64,000 nucleotides of DNA from Elysia crispata (Eukaryota; Mollusca; Gastropoda; Plakobranchidae). The DNA lies in contig JAWDGP010005015.1 of the NCBI GenBank assembly GCA_033675545.1, forward strand, positions 27,042 to 91,041, read 5' to 3'. The notes beneath the pieces were generated by a model. That model did not search any database. It was not told where the DNA came from and saw only the letters and a list, made by a program, of their open reading frames with translations. This document shows positions 48,566-61,200 of the stretch, one piece after another. The translations under genes and the position numbers were made by a program. The number at the start of each line of letters is the position of its first letter. The first letter of the stretch is position 1.

Positions 48566-51500
48566 TACAACTACAACTACAACAAGTACAGGTACAACTA
48601 CAACAAGTAAAACTACAATTACAACTACAACAAGTACAACTACAATTACAACTATAACAAGTGTAACTCCAATTATAAGAAGTATAAGTTTTCCTACAAC
48701 TGCAACAAGTACAAGTACAAGTACAACTTCAAGTACAAGTACAAATACAATTACGAGAAGGACAATTACAAGTATTAAAAGTACAATTGCAACTACAACA
48801 AATACAACTCCAACTACATCGAGAAAAAGTACAACTACAAGTACAACTACAACAAATACAAGTACAACTACAAATAAAACAATTAAAACTACAACAAGTG
48901 CAAGTACAAATACAACAGTACAAGTACAACTACAACTACAATAAGTACAACTACAACTACAACAAGTAAAAGAACAATTAGAACTACAAGTACAACTACA
49001 ACTACAACAAGTACAAGTACAACTACAACCACAACAAGTACAAGAGCAACTACAACTACAACAACTACAAGTAGAAGTAGAACTAAAACAAGTACATCTA
49101 TAACTACAACAAGTAAAACTACAACTGCAACTACAACAAGTAAAACTATAAATACAACTAAAACAAGTACCACTACAACTGCAACAAGTACAACTACAAC
49201 TACAACAAGTACAACTACAACTACAAGAAGTACAAGTACAAGTACAACAACAACAAGTACAACTACAACTAAAAGAAGTACAACTACAACTACAACAAGT
49301 AAAACTACAACTACAACTACTACAAATACAATTACAACTACAACAAGTAGAAGTGCAAGTATAACTAGAAAAAAAACAAGTACAACTCCAACTACAACAA
49401 GTATAACTTTAACTACAACAAGTACAGGAACAAATACAAGTACAACAAGTACAACTCCAATTACAACAAGTAGCACTCGAATTCCAACAAGTACGAGTAC
49501 AAGTACAACTACAATAAGTAGAAGTTTAACTACAACTAGAACAAGTACAACTACAACTAGAACAAGTAAAACTACAACAAGTACAAGTACAAGTACAACT
49601 ACAACTACAACAACAACAACTAGAACTACAAGAAGTACAAGTGCAAGTACAAATAGAATTAAAACAAGTAAAACTAAAACTACATTTAGTACAACTACAA
49701 ATATAACAAGTACAACTACAACTACAACTACAACTAAAACTACAAAAAGTACAACTACAACTACAAGTAAAAGAAGTACAGGTACAACTACAACTACAAC
49801 AAGTACAACTACAATTATAACTACAAGAATGACAACTATAACTACAACAAGTTCAACTACAACTATAACTATAACAAGTGTAACTCCAACTACAACAAGT
49901 ACAAGTATTCCTACAACTACATCAAGTACAAGTACAAGTAGAACTACATCTGCAACAAGTACAATTACAACTACAAAAAAGTACAATTACAACTAAAAAA
50001 AATACAACTACAACTACATCGACAAAAAAAAACAATTTCAAGTACAACTACAACAAGTAAAAGTACAACTACAACTGGAACAAGTAAAACTACAACTACA
50101 ACAGGTGCAACTACAACTATAACAAGTACAAGTACAACTACAACAACAACAAGTACAAAAACAACTCCAACAAATCCAAGTAAAACTACAACTACAACAA
50201 GTACAAGTACAAATACAACTACAACAAGTACAACTACAACTAAAACAGTCACAAGTAGAACTACAACAAAACTTGAACAAGTACAGCTACAACTACAACA
50301 AGAACAACTACAACTACAACTATTACAAGTACAATTACAACTACAACAAGTACAAGTGCAAGGATAACTACAACTGAAACAAGTACAACTACAACTGTAA
50401 AAAGTACAACTTGAACTACAACAAGTACAAGTACAAATACAAGTACAACAAGTACAACTCCAATCACATCAAGTTCAACTCCAATTCAAACAAGTACAAG
50501 TACACGTACAATGACATCAAGTACAAGTGAAACTACAACTAGAACAGGTACAACTAAAACTACAACAAGTACAATACAAGTACAACTACAACTAAAACAA
50601 GGACAACTACAACTACAACAAGTGAAACTACAACTACATTTAGTACAACTACAACTAGTACAGTACAACTAAAACTACAACTAAAACTACAAAAATTAAT
50701 TCTACAATTACAACAAGAACAACTACAACTACAACTACAACAAAAACAACTACAACTACAACTATAACAAGTGTAATTCCAACTATAACAAGAACAAGTA
50801 TTCCTACAACTACAACAAGTACAAGTACAAGTAAAACTACAACTACAATAAGTACAATTACAACTACAAAAAGTACAATTGCAACTACAACAAATACAAC
50901 TACAACTACATGGACAAAAAGTACAAGAAGAAGAACAACTACAGCAAGTACAAGTACAACTACAACTAGAACAAGTAAAAGTACAACTAGAACAAGTACA
51001 ACTACAACTAAAACTATAACAAGTGTAAGTCCAACGAACAACAAGTACAAATATTCCTAAAACAAGAAGTACAAGTACAAGTACAACTGCAACTACAAGT
51101 ACAAGTACAACTACAACATATACAATTACAACTACAAAAAGTACAATTACAACTACAAGAAATACAACTACAACTACATCGACAAAAAGTACAAGTACAA
51201 CTACAACTAGAACAAGTAAAAGTACAACTAGAACAAGTACAACTACAACAAGTCCAAGTAGAAGTACAACTACAACTAAAAGAAGGACAAATACAACAAC
51301 TATAACAAGTACAAGTACAACTACAAATATAACAAGTACAACTCCAGTTCTAACAAGTAGAACTCCAATTCCAAGAAGTACAAGTACAAGTACAACTACA
51401 ACAAGTACAAGTACAACTACAACTAGAACAAGTACAACTACAACTAGAACAAGTAAAACTAGAAAAAGTATAAGTACAAGTACAACTACAACTACAACAA

Positions 51501-53424
51501 GTACAACTACAACTACAACAAGTACAACAACAACAACTACATTTAGTACAACTACAACTATAACAATTACAACTACATCTACAACTACAACTAAAACTAC
51601 AACAAGTACAGGTACAACTACAACTACAACAAGTACAGGTACAACTACAACTACAACAAGTACAACTACAACTACAACAAGTACAACTACAACTACATCT
51701 ACAACTACAACTAAAACTACAACAAATACAGGTACAACTACAACTACAACAAGTACAGGTACAACTACAACTACAACAAGTACAACTACAATTACAACTA
51801 TAACAAGTGTACCTCCAATTACAACAAGTACAAGTACAAGTACAACTTCAAATACAGGTACAAATACAACTACGATAAGTACAAGTACAACTACAACTAC
51901 AAGAAGGACAATTGCAAGTATTAAAAGTACAATTGCAACTACAACAAATACAACTCCAACTACATCGAGAAAAAGTACAAGTACAAGTACAACTACAACA
52001 AGTACAAGTACAACTACAACTAAAACAAGTACAACAACAACTAAAACAAGTAAAACTACATCTAAAACAGTGCAAGTACAAATACAACAAGTACAAGTAC
52101 AACTACAACTAGAACAAGTAAAAGAACAATTAGAACTACAAGTACAACAAGTACAACTACAACAACAACTAGAACAAGTAAAAGAACAATTAGAACTACA
52201 AGTACAACAAGTACAACTACAACTACAACAAGTACAAGTACAACTACAACTACAAAAAGTACAAGTACAAGTACAACCAAATCTACAACAAGTAGAACTA
52301 CATCTACAAATACAACTACAACAAGTACAACTACAACTACAAGAACTAAAAGTACAACATTAGCTACCACAAGTAAAAAAAGAAGTACAAGTACAAGAAG
52401 TACAACTACAACTACAACAAGTACAACTATAACAACAACAAGTACAACTACAACTTAAACAAGTACAAGTGCAATTTCAACTACAATAGGTACAATTACA
52501 ACTAAAACTACAAAAAATACAACTACAACTACAACTACAATAAGTACAGGTACAACTACAACTACAAGAAGTACAACTACAACTACAACAAGTACAACTA
52601 CAACTAAAACTAAAACTACAACAAGGACAAACACAACTAGAACTAAAAAAAGAATAAGTACAACTACATCTACAACAAGTACAAGTACAACAAGTACAAG
52701 TACATCTAATATTACAACAAGTACAACTACAAATACAACTACAACTACAACAAGTACAACTACAACTACAAAAAGTACAAGTACAACATCACCTACCACT
52801 AGAAGTACAAGTACAACTAAAACAAGTACAACTACAACTACAAGAAGTACAAGTACAATAACAACAAGTACAAGTACAAGTACATCTAGAACAAGTACAA
52901 CTAGAACTACAACTCCAACAATGACAAGTACAAGTACAACTACAACAAGTACAAGTACAACTACAACTACAACAAGTTCAACTACAACTACAACCATTAC
53001 CAAAAAAAATCACAACTACAATAAGTACAATTACAACTACAAGAAGTACAAGTACAACTACAACTACAACTCCAACAAGGACAAGTACAAGTACAACTAC
53101 AACAAGGACAAGTACAACTACAACTACAACAAGTACAACTGCAACTAGAACAAGTAAAACTACAACTACAACCACAACAAGTACAAATACAAAAACAACT
53201 ACAAAAAGTACAACTACAACTACAAAAATTACAAAAACAACTACAACTACGACAGGTACAACTACAACTACAACTAAAACTAGTACATGTACAACTACAA
53301 CTACAACAAGTACAACTACAACTACAACAAGTACAGCTACAACTACAACTGCAGCAAGTACAAGTACAAGTACAACTACCACAAGTACAAGTACAAATAC
53401 TACGAGAACAAGTATAACTACAAC

Positions 53425-54420
53425 TACAACAAGTATAACTACAACAACAACTACATGTACAAGAATTACAAGTACAACTACAAGGATAACAAGTCTAACT
53501 CCAACTACAACAAGTACAAGTATTTCTACAAGTACAACAAATACAAGTACAAGTACAACTACAACTACAACAAGTACAACTACAACTACAACTAAGAAAA
53601 GTACAAGTACAATTGCAACTATAACAAATACAAATACAACTACATCGACGAAAAGTACAAGTACAAGTACAACTACAACAAATACAAGTTCAACTACAAC
53701 TAGAAGAAGTAAAACTACAACAGAACAAGTGCAACTAAGACTATAACAGGTACAAGTACAAGTACAACTTCAACATGTACACTTACAACTACAACACGTA
53801 CAACTTCAATTACAACTACAACTACCACAAGTACAACTACAACTACAACTACAACATGTACAAGGGCAACTACAACTACAACAAGTGCAACTACAACTAC
53901 AACTACAACTGCAACAAGTACAAGTACAACTACAAGGACAAAAAGTCTACCTCCAACTACAACAAGCACAAGTACTACTACAAGGACAACAAGTGTAACT
54001 TCAACTACAAAAAGTACAAGTATTCCTACAGCTACAACAAGTAGAAGTACAAGTACAAATACAACTACAACAAGTACAAGTACATCTACAAAAACAACAA
54101 GTCTAACTTCAACTACAACAACTACAAGTATTCCTACAACTACAACAAGTACAACTACAACTACAACAAGTACAACTACAACTACAACAACTAAAACAAC
54201 AACTACAAATGCAACAAGTACAACTACAACAAATACAAGTGCAATTTCAACTACAACAGGTACAAGTACAACTACGACTACAAAAAATACAACTACAACT
54301 ACAAGTACAACAACAACCACAAGAAGTACAACAACAACTACTACTACAACTACAACAAATAGAACTACAACTACAACTACAACAAGTACAAGTACAAATA
54401 CAACTAAAAAAGGAAGAAGT
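53425..54420 (+). repeat. Long higher-order duplicate, copy J1
   Basis: This roughly 1 kb block shares an ordered series of rare words with 56,165-57,115. They are AAGTCTAACTCCAACTA (53,491 and 56,240), ACAACAGAACAA (about 53,716 and 56,352), CAAGGGCAACTAC (53,871 and 56,523), AAAAAGTCTA (about 53,940 and 56,605), AGTATTCCTAC (about 54,019 and 56,681) and CAACTAAAAAAGGAAGAAG (54,401 and 57,095). The offset varies between about 2,640 and 2,750. Confidence 0.85.
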
Positions 54421-56164
54421 ACAACTACAACTACAACAAGTGCAAGTACAAGTACAAGTACAAGTACAACTACAATTACAACTACAACTACAACAAGTAC
54501 ATGTACAAGTACAACTACAACTAAAACAACTACAACAAGTACAAGTAAAACTACAACTACAAGAAGTATAACTACCACTTGAACAAGTATAACTTCAAAT
54601 ACAACAAGTACAACTACAACTACAACTACTACCAAAATTACAACTATAACTACAAGAAGTAAAAGAGGAAGTATAACTACAACTAAAACAACTACAACTT
54701 CAACTACAACAAATACAACTACAACTACAACAAGTATAAGTACAACTAGAAGTACAATAAGTGCAACTACAACTACAACAAGTACAACAACAACTACAAC
54801 TACAACTACAACAAATACAACTACAACTACAACAAGTACAACTACAACTACAACAAGTACAACTACAACTACAACAAGTACAAATACAACTACAACTACA
54901 AGAAGTATAAATACAAGTTAAACAAGTACATTTAGAACTACAACAAGTACAACTACAACAACAACTACTACAAGTACAACTACAACTACAACAAGTACAA
55001 GTCCAAGTATAACTACATTAAAAACAAGTACAACTACAACTACAACAAGTACAATTACAACTACAAAAAGTACAATTAGAACTACAACAAAAACAACTAA
55101 AACGTCAAGGAGAAAAAGTACAAATAGAAGTACAATTAGAACTAGAACAAGTAAAACTACAACTAGAACAAGTGCAAGGACAACTACAACAAGTACAAGT
55201 ACAACTACAACAAGTACAACTAAAAATACAACAAGTACAAGTGGAACTACAACTACAACAAGTACAAGTACAAGTAGAACTACAACAAGTACAACCACAA
55301 CTACAGCAAGTACAACTACAACTACAACTACAACTACAACAAATACAAGTACATCTACAAGTACAACAAGGCTAACTCCAACTACAATAAGTACAAGTAT
55401 TCCTACAAGTACACGTACAACTACAACATTACAACTAAAACTACAAATACAACAAGTACAACTACAACAAGAACAAGTACAACTACAACTTAAAGAAATA
55501 CAAGTGCAATTTCAACTACAACAAGTACAATTACAACTACAACTACAAGAAGTACAACTACAACAAGTACAACTACAACTACAACTTAAACTACAACAAG
55601 GACAAATACAACTACAACTAAAAAAAAGAACAAGTACAACTAGAACTACAACAAGTACAAATACAACAAGTACAAGTACATCTATTATTACAACAAGTAC
55701 AACTACAATTACAACTACAACTACAACTACATCAAGTACCAGTACAACGTCACCTACCACAAGTTCAAGTACAAGTACAACTACAACAAGTACAACTACA
55801 ACTACAACAAGTACAACTGCAACTAGAACAAGTACAACTACAACAAGTACAACTACAACTACACGAAGTACAACTACAACTACAACTACAACAAATACAA
55901 CTACAACTATAACAAGTACAACTAAAACTACAACCACAACAGTACAAATACAACAACAACTACAACAAGTACAACTACAACTACAAAAATTAGAAAAACA
56001 ACTACAACTACAACAAGTACAACTACAACTACAACAAGTACAGCTACAACTACAACTACAACAAGTACAACTACAACTACAACAAGTACAGCTACAACTA
56101 CAACTACAACAAGTACAAGTACAACTACAACAAGTACAAGTACAACTACTACTACAACAAGTAT

Positions 56165-57115
56165 AACTACAACTACAACAAGTATAACTACAACAACAAC
56201 TACATCTTTAAGAAGTACAAGTACAACTACAAGGACAACAAGTCTAACTCCAACTATAAAAAGTACAAGTATTTCTACAACTACAACAAGTACAAATACA
56301 AGTACAACTACAACAAATACAAGTTCAACTACAACTAGAAAAAGTAAAACTACAACAGAACAAATGCAACTAAGACTATAATAGATACAAGTACTTCTAC
56401 AACTACAACAAGTACAAATACAACTACAACTACAACATGTACAACTACAACTACAACACGTACAACTGCAATTAAAACTACAACTACAACAAGTACCACT
56501 AAGACTACAACTAGAACATGTACAAGGGCAACTACAATTACAAAAAGTGCATTTACAACTACAACTACAACTGCAACAAGTAAAAGTACAACTACAAGGA
56601 CAAAAAGTCTAACTCCAACTACAACAAGCACAAGTACTACTACAAGGACAACAAGTGTAATTTAAACTACAAAAAATACAAGTATTCCTACAACCTACAA
56701 CAAGTACAAGTACAAGTACAAATACAACTACAACAAGTACAAGTACATCTACAAAAACAACAAGTCTAACTTCAACTACAACAACTACAAGTATTCCAAC
56801 AACTACAATAAGTACAACTACAACTACAACAAGTACAAATACAACTACAACAACTAAAACTACAACTACAAATGCAACAAGTGCAACTACAACAAATACA
56901 AGTGCAATTTCAACTACAACAGTTACAAGTACAACTACAACTACAAAAAAGTACAACTACAACTACAACTACAACAAGTACAGGTAAAACTACAACAAGT
57001 ACAAGTACAACTACAACAAGTACAACAACAACTAGTACTACAACTAAAACAAATAGAACTACAACTACAACTACAACAAGTACAAGTACAAATACAACTA
57101 AAAAAGGAAGAAGTA
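56165..57115 (+). repeat. Long higher-order duplicate, copy J2
   Basis: This is the direct partner of 53,425-54,420. Further partial copies of the AGTCTAACTCC and TATTCCTAC part follow near 57,235-57,270 and 57,825-57,860, and a GTGTAACTCC version near 58,697-58,731. The block therefore belongs to a locally amplified higher-order family. Confidence 0.83.
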
Positions 57116-58200
57116 CAACTACAACTACATCAAGTACAAGGACAAGTACAACAAGTACAAGTACAACTAAGACTACCACAAGTACATTTACAACAACCAC
57201 AACGAGTACAAGTACAACTACAAGGACAACAAGTCTAACTCCAACTGCAACAAGGACAAGTATTCCTACAACTACAAGAAGTACAACTACCACGTAAACA
57301 AGTACAACTACAACTACAACAAGTATAAGTACAACTACAACAAGTACAAGTACAACTACAAGTACAACAAGTACAACTACAATTACAACTATAACTACAA
57401 AAATTACAACTAAAACTACAACAAGTACAACTACAACTACAACTACAACTACAACAAGTACAGGTACAAGTACAACTACAACAAGTACAACTACAACTAC
57501 AACAGTAAATCTATAACTACAACTACAACTACAACAACTACAACTACAACAAGTACAATTACAAGTACAACTACAACAAGTAAAACTAGAACTACAACTA
57601 CAACAAGTACAAGTACATGTACAGCTACAACTACAACAAGTACAAATGCAAGTACAACTACAACTACAACTACAACCAGCACAACTACAACTACAACTAA
57701 AACAAGTACAACTACAACTACAACAAGTACAACTACAACAAGTACAACTACAACTACAACAAGTACAACAACAACTTCAACTACAACTACAACAAGTACA
57801 AGTACATCTACAAGTACAACAAGTCTAACTCCAAATACAAAAAGTACAAGTATTCCTACAACTACAACAAGTACAAATAAAACTCCAACTCCAACAAGTA
57901 CAACTACAACAAGTAGAAGTACAACTACAAATGCAACAAGTACAAGTACAAGTACAACTACAACACGTACATTTACAAGTACAACTACAACTACAAGAAG
58001 TACAACTTCAACTAAAACAAGTACAAGTACAATTACAACTACAACAAAATTAAAAAAGTACAACAACAACTAAGACTACAACAAGTACAACTACAACTAC
58101 AACTACAACAAGTAAATCTACAACTACAAGTACAACTACAACTACAACTACAACAAGTACAAGTACAACTACAACAAGTACAACTACAACTACAACAAGT

Positions 58201-61200
58201 ACAAATACAACTACAACAGTACAAGTACAACTACAACTACAACAAGTACAAGTAAAACTACAACAAGTACAAGTACAACTACAACTACAACAAATACAAG
58301 TACAACTACAACTACAACTACAAAAAGTACAACTACAATTATAACTAAACAAGTACAACTACAACTACAAGAACTACAAATTACAACTACAACAAGTACA
58401 AGTACAACTACAACTACAACAAGTACAACTACAACTAAAACAAGGAAATTTACAAAAACAACTACAACAAGTACGACTACAACCACAACAAGTAAAACTA
58501 CAACTACAACTACAAGAAGTACAACTACATCTACAACAACTACAACTACAACTACAATAAGTACAAGTGCAACTACAATTACAAGAAATACAAGTAGAAC
58601 TACAACTACAAGAAATACAACTACAACTACAATTAGTACAACTACAGTTAAAACTACAACTACAACAAGTACAAGTACATTTACAAGGACAACAAGTGTA
58701 ACTCCAACTACAACAAGTACAAGTATTCCTACAACTACAACAAATACAAGTACAAGTACAACAACAACAAGTACAAGTACAAGTACAACTACAACAAATG
58801 CAACTACAACAAAACAAGTACAACTACAACTACAACTACAACAAGTACAACTACAACTACAACAAGTACAAGTACAACTACAACTACAACAAGTACAACT
58901 ACAACTACAACTACAACAAGTACAAGTACAACTACAACCACAAGAAGTAAAACTACAACTACAACTACAACAAGTACACCTACAACCACAACTACAATTA
59001 GTACAACTACAACTACAACATATACAGCTACTAGTACAACAAGTAAGAGTACAAGTACAACTACAAGAAGAACAACTATAGCTACAACAAGTACAACTAC
59101 AACTACAACTACAAGTACAACTACAACTACAACAAGTACAAGTACAACTACAACTACAACAAGTACAACTACAACCACATCAACAACAACTACAACTACA
59201 ACTACAACTACAACAAGTATAGGTATAACTACAACTACAACAAGTACAACTACAACTATAACAAGTACAAGTACAACTACAACTACAACAAGAACTACAA
59301 CAAGTACAAGTACAACTACAACTACACCAAGTACAAATTACAGTACAACTACAACTACAACAAGTACAAGTACAACTACAACTATAACAAGTACAAGTTC
59401 AACTACAGCAACAACAAGTACAACTACAACTACAACTACAAACAAGTAGAAGTATAACTACAACTACATCAAGTACAAGTACAGCTACAACTACAACTAC
59501 AACTACAAGAAGTATAACTACAACTACAACAAGTACAAGTACAACTACAACTACAACAAGTACAAGTACAACTACAACTACAACTACAACTACAAGTACA
59601 AGTACAACTACAACTACAACAAGTACAACTACAACTACAACAAGTACTTGTACAACTACAAGTACAAGTACAACTACAACTTCAACAAGTACAACTACAA
59701 CAAGTGCAAGTACAACTACAACTACAACAAGGACAAATAGAACTACAAGACGTACAAGTAAAATTACAACTAAAAGAAGTAGAACTGCAACTACAACAAG
59801 AGCAACTACAACTACAAGTACAACTACAACTACAACTACACAAAGTACAGGTACAACTACAACTACAACAAGTAGGAGTACAACTACAACTACAACAAGT
59901 ACAATTACAACTACAACTACAACTACAACAAGTACAAGTACAACTACAACAAGTACATGTACATTTACATTTACAACAAGTACAACTACAACTACAACAA
60001 GTACAACTACAACTGCAAATACAACAGTACAAGTACAACTACAACGACAAGAAGTACAAGTACAAATTAAACTTCAACTAGTACAAGTACAAGTACATCA
60101 AGTACAAGTACACCTACAACTACAACAAGTACAAATAGATGTACAACTAGAAGTACAACTACAACAAGTACAACAACAACTACAACTACAACTACAACAA
60201 GTACAACTACAACTACAACTACAACAAGTACAACTACAACTACAACTGCAACTACAACAAGTACAACTACAATTACAACACCAACAAGTACAACTGCACT
60301 TACAACAAATACTACAACTACAACAAGTAGAAGTACAACTACAACAAGTACAAGTACAAGTAAAACTACAAAAAGTACAAGTACAAATACAATTAAATCT
60401 ACAAGTACAAGTACAACTACAAATACAACAAGTACAACTACAACTAAAACTACAATAAGTACAAGGACAACTACAACTACAACTACAACAAGTACAAATA
60501 TAAGTACAACTACAACCACACATAGTACAAGCACAACTACAACTGAAACAATTACAACTACAACTACAACAAGTACAACTACAACTACAACTACAACAAG
60601 TATAACTACAACTACAACTACAACAAGTACAAGTACAACTACAACTACAACAAGTACAACTACAACTACAACAAGTACAACTACAACTACAACAAATACA
60701 AATACAACTACAACAAGTACAAGTACAACTACAACTACAACAAGTACAACTACAAAAAGTACAACTACAACTACAACTACAACAAGTATAAGTACAACTA
60801 CAACTACAACAAGTACAAGTACAACTACAACTACAACAAGTACAATTACAACTACAACTACAACAAGTACAATTACAACTACAAGAACTACAAGTACAAC
60901 TACAACTACAACAAGTACAACTACAACTACAACAAGTACAACTACAACTACAAGTACAACTACAACTACAACACTACAAGTACAACTACAACTACAACAA
61001 GTACAAGTATAACTACAACAAATAAGAAGTACAACTACCATTAAAACTACAAAAAGTACAACTAAAACTACATTAAGTACAACTACAACTACAACAAGTA
61101 CAAAAACAAGTGCAACTACAACTACAACAAGTACAAGTACAACTTCAAGTACAACTACAACTAAAACAAGTACAACTATAATAACAACAATTACAAGTAC

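Larger units (their letters stand above)
45401..58200 (+). repeat. Diverged minisatellite arm rich in higher-order landmarks
   Basis: The same unit is present with a variant density similar to the left arm. Recurrent marker words show that longer blocks were copied together. CATCGA[C/G] lies at about 46,347, 47,086, 48,817, 50,017, 51,177, 51,963 and 53,643. ACATTTAGTAC lies at 48,217, 48,493, 49,682, 50,636 and 51,539. TATTCCTAC lies at about 49,906, 50,799, 54,021, 54,129, 55,398, 56,683, 57,261 and 57,851. The spacing is not constant, so the higher-order units have been scrambled or trimmed. No gene is supported. Confidence 0.93.
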
